From: Mangrovibacterium sp047972415
GTDB lineage: Bacteria > Bacteroidota > Bacteroidia > Bacteroidales > Prolixibacteraceae
NCBI GenBank assembly: GCA_047972415.1
Contig: JBKEAN010000022.1
Coordinates: 1 to 24,052, forward strand
Direction: 5' to 3'
Length of the DNA: 24,052 nt
The notes under the pieces: generated by a model
Database searches by the model: none
Seen by the model: only the letters and a program-made list of their open reading frames with translations
Told to the model about the DNA's origin: nothing
Made by a program: the position numbers and the translations under genes
Part shown: one piece after another, positions 1 through 5,781 of the stretch
Numbering within the stretch: position 1 is the first letter of the stretch
Layout: every line of letters starts with the position of its first letter

Positions 1-311
1 ATATAATTACGACGGTAAAAGCTAATGGTCAGGTCAACCACTTCTTGCGGCGACATGCTTGCCCGCGGCCTATCGTTGCTCCGGCGGTTGATACAATACG
101 CACAATCGTAAATGCAATGGTTGGTCATCAGCATTTTCAACAGGCTAATGCAGCGGCCGTCGTCGGTAAAGCTATGGCAAATACCGCAGGCAACAGCTGT
201 CCCAAGTCCACCGTTTGTGTTGCTCCGGTTGTTTCCGCTCGACGAACAAGACACATCGTATTTTGCGGCGTCTGCTAAAATTTTTAGTTTTTCCGTGAGT
301 CCGTTGTCCAC
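1..311 (-). CDS. Putative DNA modification/repair radical SAM protein, N-terminal part (cut by window start)
   Basis: This gene reads leftwards and leaves the window at base 1, so only about the first 103 codons are visible. Starting from a GTG at 311, the translation contains KLKILADAAKYDVSCSSSG and then GICHSFTDDGRCISLL, followed by the radical-SAM cluster CIYDCAYC (CX3CX2C, binding the 4Fe-4S cluster that cleaves S-adenosylmethionine) and RRSNDRPRA. These strings are typical of the family annotated as putative DNA modification/repair radical SAM protein, which in many bacteria sits beside a uracil-DNA-glycosylase-like partner gene. The partner would lie outside this window. An in-frame TAA at 321-323 limits the start to GTG at 311 or a non-standard ATT at 320-318. 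There is no clear ribosome binding site, as is usual in Bacteroidota. The gene diverges from the S24 repressor at 425, and its predicted -7 box lies inside an inverted repeat. The family is confident; the substrate is unknown. Confidence 0.85.
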   Translation of the reverse strand, partial: MDNGLTEKLKILADAAKYDVSCSSSGNNRSNTNGGLGTAVACGICHSFTDDGRCISLLKMLMTNHCIYDCAYCINRRSNDRPRASMSPQEVVDLTISFYRRNY

Positions 312-337
312 TTTTTCAATTTATTTTGTTCCGAATA

Positions 338-372
338 GCTAATTTTAGATCAAAAATACGAATAAAATTAGC
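338..372. promoter_or_regulatory. Perfect inverted repeat, candidate operator of the S24 repressor
   Basis: GCTAATTTTA at 338-347 and its exact reverse complement TAAAATTAGC at 363-372 are separated by 15 bases. A third, imperfect half-site (TTAATTTTA) lies at 391-399. The repeat sits in the short gap between the radical-SAM gene and the S24 repressor, as expected for an operator bound by a dimeric XRE/S24 regulator. The assignment to this regulator is inference from position. Confidence 0.55.
351..358 (-). promoter_or_regulatory. -7 box for the radical SAM gene
   Basis: Read on the minus strand the bases are TATTTTTG, an exact match to the Bacteroidota -7 consensus TAnnTTTG, about 40 bases before the GTG start. 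The box lies entirely inside the 15-base spacer of the inverted repeat at 338-372, so protein bound to both arms would cover it. No well-spaced -33 TTTG was found. Confidence 0.5.
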
Positions 373-375
373 AAA

Positions 376-389
376 TACTAAAAATAGTA
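376..389. promoter_or_regulatory. Short palindrome TACTA-AAAA-TAGTA, possible second operator
   Basis: A perfect 5-bp inverted repeat with a 4-base spacer, in the same divergent gap. The string CTAAAAATA occurs here (378-386) and again at 409-417, only a few bases before the repressor start codon. This would suit autoregulation, but short AT-rich palindromes arise easily by chance. Confidence 0.35.
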
Positions 390-391
390 GT

Positions 392-399
392 TAATTTTA
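392..399 (+). promoter_or_regulatory. Possible -7 box for the S24 repressor gene
   Basis: TAATTTTA matches TAnnTTTG at all fixed positions except the last base and lies 25 bases before the ATG at 425. It overlaps the imperfect third half-site of the operator repeat, which would allow negative autoregulation. Confidence 0.3.
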
Positions 400-424
400 T
401 GCCGAGTGCTAAAAATAAAAGCAT

Positions 425-1189
425 ATGGACTTATTCTCAACTAATCTGAAGTTTTTGCGGCAAATTCACCAGCTGACACAGCAGGATTTGGCCGATAAAG
501 TAGGTATAAAACGCTCACAGATAGGAGCTTATGAGGAAGCACGTGCGATGCCAAAGATTCCGGTTTTGCAGCAGTTGGCAGCCTATTTTGGCCTGTCGTT
601 GGATGAACTGGTTGGGCAGGATCTGCGAACCCGGGAAAAGCCAAATCAGATAAGCGAAAGGCTCAGAGTGCTTTCGGTTGTGGTGGATATTAATAATGAA
701 GAGCTGATTCCGATTGTACCTGTAAAAGCTTCGGCCGGTTATCTGAATGGTTACGCCGACCCCGAATACATGGCGCAATTAGCTTCGTTTTATATGCCGG
801 TGCCGGAGCTTTCGCGGGGGAAAACCTTTCGGGTATTTCAGCTAAAAGGCGATAGCATGCTGCCTGTTCAGCCTGGTTCGTACGTGTTTTGCGAGTATGT
901 AGCTTCTCCTGATGAGTTGAAAGACGGCGAATCTTACGTATTGATAACAAAAGATGAGGGCTTGGTTTATAAACGTGTTTTTCGAGATTCGGCAACCCGG
1001 TTGTTGTTGAAGTCGGATAATCCGGTGTACGGGCCTTATCCTGTTGAAGGTGAATCGGTACTCGAGATTTGGAAAGCTGCCGGAGTGTTGAGCTTCAATT
1101 TGCCCCAGCCCAATCACTTGGAAGTTAGCAAGCTCTCGGATATTCTTTCGGCTATGAAAGAAGAGATACGCCAGTTGCGGCAAGCCTGA
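425..1189 (+). CDS. XRE/S24 family LexA-like transcriptional repressor
   Basis: A 254-residue regulator. Residues about 5-62 form an XRE helix-turn-helix (LTQQDLADKVGIKRSQIGAYE). The C-terminal half is a LexA/UmuD-type S24 self-cleavage domain: Ser144 in KGDSMLPVQPG is the likely nucleophile, Lys183 in LVYKRVF the general base, and Ala104-Gly105 in KASAGYL the likely autocleavage bond. Proteins of this layout repress their own gene and neighbouring DNA-repair genes until RecA-stimulated cleavage relieves repression; that is family knowledge, not shown here. The gene diverges from a radical-SAM putative DNA-repair gene, with a perfect inverted repeat in the gap, which makes that gene its most likely target. 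A phage-type repressor is an alternative, but no phage genes are nearby. The restriction-modification cassette begins just downstream, though the repressor lies outside the flanking repeats. Confidence 0.88.
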   Translation: MDLFSTNLKFLRQIHQLTQQDLADKVGIKRSQIGAYEEARAMPKIPVLQQLAAYFGLSLDELVGQDLRTREKPNQISERLRVLSVVVDINNEELIPIVPVKASAGYLNGYADPEYMAQLASFYMPVPELSRGKTFRVFQLKGDSMLPVQPGSYVFCEYVASPDELKDGESYVLITKDEGLVYKRVFRDSATRLLLKSDNPVYGPYPVEGESVLEIWKAAGVLSFNLPQPNHLEVSKLSDILSAMKEEIRQLRQA

Positions 1190-1239
1190 GGAGGGAAACT
1201 GTTTTGTCATTAGGTGGAGGCTTTGGCTCGGCAGTCGGG

Positions 1240-1272
1240 CTAATGTCGCACTTGCAGGTCTATTATTCGGCA
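1240..1272. repeat. Left 33-bp direct repeat flanking the R-M cassette
   Basis: The repeat begins CTAATGTCGCACTTG and ends TTATTCGGCA. It matches the copy at 3246-3278 at 31 of 33 positions in the same orientation; the differences are A/T at repeat position 17 and A/G at position 23. Weaker similarity continues on the right to about 1298 (TACTAAAATGACA here, TAGTAAATTGCGACA in the other copy), with about 8 extra bases in this copy. It lies 50 bases after the S24 repressor stop and 42 bases before the -7 box of the endonuclease gene. Confidence 0.85.
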
Positions 1273-1313
1273 CTTGTAGAAAACCTACTAAAATGACATC
1301 GTGTGAAATTGAT

Positions 1314-1321
1314 TAACTTTG
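1314..1321 (+). promoter_or_regulatory. -7 box for the R-M operon
   Basis: TAACTTTG is an exact match to TAnnTTTG, 21 bases before the ATG at 1343, which predicts a very short leader. A TTG at 1319-1321 would extend the endonuclease frame by eight codons, but it lies inside this box and so is an unlikely start. No convincing -33 element was seen. Confidence 0.5.
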
Positions 1322-1342
1322 CAAAAAAAAGAAAAAATTGAA

Positions 1343-2245
1343 ATGGAGAAATATAGAACAGAATTTGAAAAGGGATTAACGGAGTTTGTTGATGAATTGA
1401 AGAAATATGTTTCGACGGATACTGGTGAATGGACAATTAAAGGATTTATTGATATATACAAAAATATTTACACAATTTCATCAGACACAAAGATTGTTTC
1501 AAAAATTCTTGAAATTCATATTTTTCCTGAGATTTTACGATTTGCTGAAAAGATTGGCTATAAAATAGTTTTAGCAGAACATCAAAATTGGTATCCTGAC
1601 TTAACCTTTGTTCATAAGAAGAATGATAAAGTAAAATTTGCACTTGACTTAAAAACAACATTTAGAAGGAATAATTCTACTGCTGGTTTTACTCTCGGTA
1701 GTCATGGTGCATATTTTAAAGAACGAGATAAGGATAAAAACATTCAATTTCCATACAACCAATATGTTGGTCATTATTGTTTAGGAATAATATATACACG
1801 AGCCGATTTTGATAATGATTTGGCAGAAACAGAGATTTATCAAGTTAATGAAATTCAAGAGCAATACGGAGATAAACAAGACCCTATAACTGATAGAAAA
1901 GTAACTAAACTTGAAAATCTAAAATCAATTACTTCTGTAATTAAAGATTTTGATTTTTTTGCAGCACCAAAATGGAAAATAGCTAGCGACAGACAGGGTT
2001 CGGGCAATACTGCTAATATTGGTTCAATTAACGATATTGACGATTTAAAGTTAGGTAATGGCGTATTCAGCAATCTTGGTGAAAATTGGTTCGATGAATA
2101 TTGGATGAACTATGGAAGTGCAACCATGATTAAAAAAGGTAAATCTGTAAAAATTACCAATATTTGGGATTTTCTTGAATTTAAGGGTCGGACAGATTTA
2201 TTTGACAAAGTTGTTTCTAAAGGGGCAAAAAGGAGGGAAAAATAA
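1343..2245 (+). CDS. EcoRV-like type II restriction endonuclease
   Basis: A 300-residue protein resembling EcoRV (about 245 residues) along most of its length. The PD-(D/E)XK core is visible: Asp86 in WYPDLTF, then Asp102 and Lys104 in ALDLKTT, matching EcoRV Asp74, Asp90 and Lys92. SSDTKIVSKILE (48-57) corresponds to the EcoRV SDTK segment and the following acidic residue. GSGNTANIGSI (219-229) matches the EcoRV recognition loop GSGNTTNIGSI with one Thr-to-Ala change, so GATATC is the predicted target. The chain is longer at both ends than EcoRV. The ATG at 1343 is preferred to an upstream TTG at 1319 because the latter overlaps the promoter. The leader is A-rich with no Shine-Dalgarno sequence. 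The stop overlaps the methyltransferase start by one base (TAATG). AT-rich composition points to transfer. Confidence 0.92.
   Translation: MEKYRTEFEKGLTEFVDELKKYVSTDTGEWTIKGFIDIYKNIYTISSDTKIVSKILEIHIFPEILRFAEKIGYKIVLAEHQNWYPDLTFVHKKNDKVKFALDLKTTFRRNNSTAGFTLGSHGAYFKERDKDKNIQFPYNQYVGHYCLGIIYTRADFDNDLAETEIYQVNEIQEQYGDKQDPITDRKVTKLENLKSITSVIKDFDFFAAPKWKIASDRQGSGNTANIGSINDIDDLKLGNGVFSNLGENWFDEYWMNYGSATMIKKGKSVKITNIWDFLEFKGRTDLFDKVVSKGAKRREK
2231..2236 (+). promoter_or_regulatory. Strong Shine-Dalgarno sequence for the methyltransferase
   Basis: AGGAGG lies 8 bases before the ATG at 2245, within the last codons of the endonuclease gene. Such a full match is unusual in Bacteroidota, whose messages seldom carry Shine-Dalgarno sequences, and the endonuclease gene just upstream has none. 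It supports the ATG at 2245 and suggests translation partly independent of the endonuclease. Confidence 0.6.
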
Positions 2246-3228
2246 TGAAAAAGATATTTGTTCCTCCAATAAAATCGCAAGGTATTAAAACAAAACTTGT
2301 TGACTGGATTGGCTCAAATATAAATGGCGTAAAATATGAAAGATGGGTTGAACCTTTCATGGGGACAGGAGTTGTTGCGTTTAACATTAGACCCAAAAAC
2401 GCATTAATGTGTGATAGTAATCCCCATTTAATAAATTTCTATAAAGCTTTACAAAACAAGGAAATTACAAGCGGATTGGTTAATAAGCATTTAACTGATG
2501 AGGGTTTAAAATTACTAAACTCTGGCGGAGAATATTACTATGAAGTTCGTGATAGGTTTAATAAAACTGGAAATCCACTTGACTTTTTATTTTTAAGTCG
2601 TTCTTGTTTTAATGGAATGATGAGATTTAATAAAAAAGGTGGTTTTAATGTGCCTTTTTGTAGGAAACCGAACCGGTTTGCACAAGCTTTAGTTACAAAG
2701 ATTTCAAATCAAGTTGGGCATATTTTTCAAATAATTGATTCAGGGAATTATACATTCGTTAATCAGGATTTTAAAGACACATTAAAACAAATTACTCCAT
2801 CCGATTTAGTGTATTCTGACCCACCTTATTTAGGTCGTCATGTGGACTATTTTGACTCTTGGACAGAGGAAGAAGAAATTTTATTAAATAATGGGTTAGA
2901 GGCATCAAATGCCAAATACATTCTTTCAACATGGCTAAGTAACAAGTATCGTACAAATGATTATGTTTTCTCGGTATGGAAAAACTGCAAAATTTCCACG
3001 ATGGAACACTTTTATCATGTTGGGGCGAAAGAAGATAATAGAAATGCCGTTTACGAAGCTTTGCTAACAAACTTTGATGTCAAAGACAGTATTTCTAATT
3101 TAAATATGAGAAATCGAATTGAAAAAGAAGAATCGCAATTGACATGCAAACCTAAAATAGATGTGATTTCAAAACAACTTAGCATGAATTTAGAAGAAGC
3201 AAACGCGGCTAATATACGGTACAGCTAA
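2245..3228 (+). CDS. EcoRV-type DNA adenine (N6) methyltransferase, D12/Dam class
   Basis: A 327-residue enzyme expected to transfer a methyl group from S-adenosylmethionine to adenine in the sequence cut by the partner nuclease, protecting host DNA. KKIFVPPIKSQGIKTKLV at the N-terminus, EPFMGTGVVAFN (36-47, motif I binding the cofactor) and SDPPYLGRHVDYF (191-203, catalytic DPPY motif IV) closely resemble M.EcoRV. RSCFNGMMRFNKKGGFNVPFC is also typical of the Dam/D12 group. It starts on the last base of the endonuclease stop codon, so the two are co-transcribed. M.EcoRV modifies the first adenine of GATATC, and the same is predicted here. The C-terminus runs on past the last recognisable segment (HFYHVGAKEDNRN) by about 60 residues that I do not recognise. 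The gene looks intact. Confidence 0.93.
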   Translation: MKKIFVPPIKSQGIKTKLVDWIGSNINGVKYERWVEPFMGTGVVAFNIRPKNALMCDSNPHLINFYKALQNKEITSGLVNKHLTDEGLKLLNSGGEYYYEVRDRFNKTGNPLDFLFLSRSCFNGMMRFNKKGGFNVPFCRKPNRFAQALVTKISNQVGHIFQIIDSGNYTFVNQDFKDTLKQITPSDLVYSDPPYLGRHVDYFDSWTEEEEILLNNGLEASNAKYILSTWLSNKYRTNDYVFSVWKNCKISTMEHFYHVGAKEDNRNAVYEALLTNFDVKDSISNLNMRNRIEKEESQLTCKPKIDVISKQLSMNLEEANAANIRYS

Positions 3229-3245
3229 TTGCAATTGCAGCTTTT

Positions 3246-3278
3246 CTAATGTCGCACTTGCTGGTCTGTTATTCGGCA
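3246..3278. repeat. Right 33-bp direct repeat flanking the R-M cassette
   Basis: Same-orientation partner of 1240-1272 (31 of 33 identical), starting 17 bases after the methyltransferase stop and ending 36 bases before the ftsY start codon. This copy is also bracketed by a perfect 7-bp inverted repeat, TGTCGCA at 3250-3256 and TGCGACA at 3292-3298. The left copy keeps TGTCGCA but has a decayed partner (TGACA). Confidence 0.85.
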
Positions 3279-3314
3279 TATTTTAGTAAATTGCGACACT
3301 TTAAAATCGATGTT

Positions 3315-4265
3315 ATGGGTCTTTTCGGGTTATTTTCCAAAGCAAAAAAAGAAAGCCTCGACCAAGGGCTTTCCAAAACCAAAGAAAGCGTTTTCCAGAA
3401 ACTAAGCCGTGCCGTTGTCGGGAAGTCGAAGGTTGACGACGAAGTACTGGACAACCTGGAAGAGGTCCTTATTTCGTCGGATGTGGGCGTGGAAACTACC
3501 CTGAAAATCATTCGCCGAATCGAGGAGCGTGTTGACCGCGACAAGTACTTGGGTGTTGACGAACTGAACCGGATTTTGAAGGAAGAAATTGCTGCTTTGC
3601 TCGAAGAAAACAACTCGGCCGATGTGTCGGATTTTGACCTTCCACCAAGCGAAGACCCCTATGTGATTATGGTTGTAGGGGTAAACGGCGTTGGGAAAAC
3701 GACGACCATTGGTAAATTAGCCTACAACTTTAAACAAGCAGGTAAAAAGGTTGTTTTGGGTGCGGCCGATACTTTTCGGGCAGCAGCAATTGACCAGCTG
3801 GAAGTTTGGGCCAAGCGCGTGGATGTGCCCTTGGTTCGCCAGGAAATGGGTTCGGATCCGGCTTCGGTTGCTTTTGATACCCTGAAATCGGCCAAAGCGC
3901 AGGGAGCCCATGTGGTGATTATTGACACCGCTGGCCGCCTGCACAATAAAATAAACCTGATGAACGAGCTTTCGAAAATTAAGAAAGTGATGCAAAAGGT
4001 TGTTCCCGATGCCCCGCACGAAGTATTGCTGGTACTCGATGGCTCTACGGGGCAAAATGCCTTTGAGCAAGCCAAACAATTTACCAAGGCAACTGAAGTC
4101 ACGTCGTTGGCGCTCACCAAACTCGACGGCACGGCCAAAGGCGGCGTGGTCATCGGAATCAGCGACCAGTTTAAAATTCCGGTGAAATACATCGGGATTG
4201 GCGAAAAAATGGGCGATTTGCAGATATTTAACAGGGTTGAATTTGTTGACTCCCTCTTTTCGTAA
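3315..4265 (+). CDS. ftsY: Signal recognition particle receptor FtsY
   Basis: A 316-residue SRP GTPase that docks ribosome-SRP complexes at the inner membrane for co-translational insertion of membrane proteins. The N domain (about 20-100) is followed by the G domain: GVNGVGKTT (122-130, P-loop), DTFRAAA (152-158), DTAGR (204-208), TKLDGTAKGG (268-277) and GIGEKMGDL (294-302). It lacks the long acidic A domain of E. coli FtsY, as is normal in this phylum, but keeps a short amphipathic start (MGLFGLFSKAKKE) suited to membrane contact. The ATG at 3315 fits the family N-terminus; the open frame extends upstream to 3249, but only through the repeat. It is followed by rimO, a pairing common in Bacteroidota. 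The R-M cassette lies directly upstream with no strong terminator between. Confidence 0.96.
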   Translation: MGLFGLFSKAKKESLDQGLSKTKESVFQKLSRAVVGKSKVDDEVLDNLEEVLISSDVGVETTLKIIRRIEERVDRDKYLGVDELNRILKEEIAALLEENNSADVSDFDLPPSEDPYVIMVVGVNGVGKTTTIGKLAYNFKQAGKKVVLGAADTFRAAAIDQLEVWAKRVDVPLVRQEMGSDPASVAFDTLKSAKAQGAHVVIIDTAGRLHNKINLMNELSKIKKVMQKVVPDAPHEVLLVLDGSTGQNAFEQAKQFTKATEVTSLALTKLDGTAKGGVVIGISDQFKIPVKYIGIGEKMGDLQIFNRVEFVDSLFS

Positions 4266-4437
4266 TTGCGCGGGCGAGAATCAAGAAAAAACTTCAGCTA
4301 GCTTGAAAGAAAACGGGACTTATCCAGTGTCGGTGGTATTGTTTTGTGCCTTCGTTTTGCATAACGGGAATTACCTTCAGCCTAAAACCGAAACGTGAAT
4401 TGATTGTTGTAAGGATTGAAATTTTAAGGATTTAAAG

Positions 4438-5736
4438 ATGAATAAAAGAAAAGTGAATATCATGACTTTGGGCTGCTCCAAGAACCTAGTTGATTCGGAA
4501 ATGCTGATGAACCAACTCGATTTGAACGGCTTTGAAGTGGTGCATGATTCCGAGAAAGATGATGCCAATATTGTAATACTGAATACCTGTGGCTTTATTG
4601 CCGATGCCAAGGAGGAGTCGGTGAATACGATTTTAAGCTTTGCCAATGCCCGCAAATCGGGAAAGTTGGATAAGTTGCTGGTAATGGGTTGCCTCTCGGC
4701 ACGATATAAAGAAGATTTGACCAAGGAAATTCCGGAAGTGGACAAGTTTTACGGCAAATTCGACTTTAAAGAGGTAGTGAAGGATTTGAATGCAACCTTT
4801 TACGAGCAGAAGATGTACCACCGCATTCAAACCACCCCGTCGCACTTTTCGTACCTGAAGATAAGCGAAGGCTGCAACCGCCATTGCTCGTTTTGTGCCA
4901 TTCCGCAATTTACCGGAAATCACAAATCGCGTGATATGGAAAGCCTGCTGGCCGAAGCCCGTGAAATGGTGTCTGCTGGTGTCAAAGAATTATTGATTAT
5001 TGCACAGGATCTCTCGTATTACGGCATTGACCGCTACGGCGAAAGCAAACTGGCCGAGCTGGTTGATAAATTGGCTGATATTGAGGGACTAGAGTGGATT
5101 CGACTTCACTACGCTTACCCCTCGAAATTTCCGCTTGACGTACTGAAGGTCATGCGAGAACGCTCCAATGTGGCCAAATACTTGGATATACCTTTGCAGC
5201 ACATTACCGATAGAATGCTGGGCCTGATGCGCCGCAAAATTACCAAGGACGAGACGATCAAACTCATTGAAAAAATACGCGAAGAGGTTCCGGGAATAGC
5301 CTTGCGTACCACCTTTTTGGTTGGTCACCCGGGCGAAACCGAAGAGGACTTTGAGGAACTGAAAGCCTTTGTTCGGGACTATCCGTTTGAGCGCATGGGT
5401 GTGTTTGCTTACTCGAGCGAAGACGATACCTATGCCTATAAAATGTATAAAGACGATATTACACAGGATGTAAAAGAGGCGCGCGCTGCCGAGCTGATGA
5501 AAATGCAACAGGAAATTTCGGCCCGCTTTAACCAGAAACAGGTGGGCAAAAAACTGCGGATACTGGTTGACCGCGAGGAGGACGATTATTTTGTAGGCCG
5601 CACCCAGTTTGACTCGCCCGAGGTGGACTGTGAAGTGCTTATTGACAAAGATAACAGTCTGCAAACGGGGCAGTTTGCTTTGGTTGAAATAAACAATGCA
5701 ACTGAGTTCGACTTGTTTGCATCGGTTGTAAAATAG
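4438..5736 (+). CDS. rimO: Ribosomal protein S12 methylthiotransferase RimO
   Basis: A 432-residue radical-SAM enzyme that adds a methylthio group to the conserved aspartate of ribosomal protein S12. The N-terminal UPF0004 domain holds the auxiliary-cluster cysteines Cys13 (LGCSKNLVDSE), Cys51 (NTCGFI) and Cys85 (GCLSARY). The radical-SAM CX3CX2C motif is CNRHCSFC (146-153). The C-terminal 60 or so residues form the TRAM RNA-binding domain. LGCSKNLVDSE distinguishes RimO from the tRNA enzyme MiaB. It lies 172 bases after ftsY; I see no gene in that gap. It is convergent with the hydrolase gene, with a GC-rich hairpin between them. Length and motifs are complete. Confidence 0.96.
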   Translation: MNKRKVNIMTLGCSKNLVDSEMLMNQLDLNGFEVVHDSEKDDANIVILNTCGFIADAKEESVNTILSFANARKSGKLDKLLVMGCLSARYKEDLTKEIPEVDKFYGKFDFKEVVKDLNATFYEQKMYHRIQTTPSHFSYLKISEGCNRHCSFCAIPQFTGNHKSRDMESLLAEAREMVSAGVKELLIIAQDLSYYGIDRYGESKLAELVDKLADIEGLEWIRLHYAYPSKFPLDVLKVMRERSNVAKYLDIPLQHITDRMLGLMRRKITKDETIKLIEKIREEVPGIALRTTFLVGHPGETEEDFEELKAFVRDYPFERMGVFAYSSEDDTYAYKMYKDDITQDVKEARAAELMKMQQEISARFNQKQVGKKLRILVDREEDDYFVGRTQFDSPEVDCEVLIDKDNSLQTGQFALVEINNATEFDLFASVVK

Positions 5737-5750
5737 CATTACATGTGTGC

Positions 5751-5778
5751 GAAGGCCCCGGTTTGCGCTGGGGCCTTC
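5751..5778. terminator. Bidirectional hairpin between rimO and the hydrolase gene
   Basis: GAAGGCCCC (5751-5759) pairs perfectly with GGGGCCTTC (5770-5778) around a 10-base loop. It sits in the 45-base gap between two convergent stop codons, so it can serve both genes. The T-tract after the stem is weak on either strand. Confidence 0.65.
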
Positions 5779-5781
5779 CGC

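Larger units (their letters stand above)
1240..3278. mobile_element. Repeat-bounded EcoRV-type restriction-modification cassette (candidate mobile unit)
   Basis: About 2.0 kb holding only an endonuclease and a methyltransferase gene, visibly richer in AT than the genes on either side, with a 33-bp direct repeat at each end. The payload starts with its own promoter and ends 17 bases before the right repeat. No transposase, integrase or terminal inverted repeats are present. Transfer of the unit is well supported by base composition and gene type. The mechanism is not: insertion with long target duplication (described for some restriction-modification genes), homologous exchange between pre-existing repeats, or recombinase action in trans would all look like this. 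Confidence 0.6.

Noticed and set aside
45..342. Plus-strand frames at the left end of the window
   Set aside because: They are shadows of the minus-strand radical-SAM gene, whose motifs are unmistakable.
425..1189. S24 repressor as the controller (C) protein of the R-M system
   Set aside because: Controller proteins are small HTH proteins of about 80-100 residues; this one has an S24 domain, lies outside the repeats and faces its own operator-rich gap.
1189..2240. Ten-base string AGGAGGGAAA found both after the repressor stop (1189-1198) and before the methyltransferase start (2231-2240)
   Set aside because: Ten-base matches are expected many times by chance in 24 kb, and the first copy has no gene after it at ribosome-binding distance.
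3223..3245. AT-rich hairpin followed by TTTT after the methyltransferase as a terminator
   Set aside because: Only a 4-bp outer stem with mismatches and a very small inner loop; too weak to call.
1240..3278. Interpretation of the repeats as classical integron attC sites
   Set aside because: The arrangement of site-gene-site fits, but the GTTRRRY and RYYYAAC core sites are absent and no integrase is in the window.
1240..3278. Ordinary transposon or insertion sequence
   Set aside because: No transposase gene and no terminal inverted repeats; a 33-bp direct repeat is too long for a normal target duplication.
3249..3314. Longer FtsY starting at 3249
   Set aside because: The extra 22 residues come from the repeat and do not resemble FtsY; MGLFGLFSK at 3315 is the family start.
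4198..4398. Small 66-residue frame overlapping the end of ftsY
   Set aside because: Mostly overlaps ftsY in another frame and has no recognisable features.
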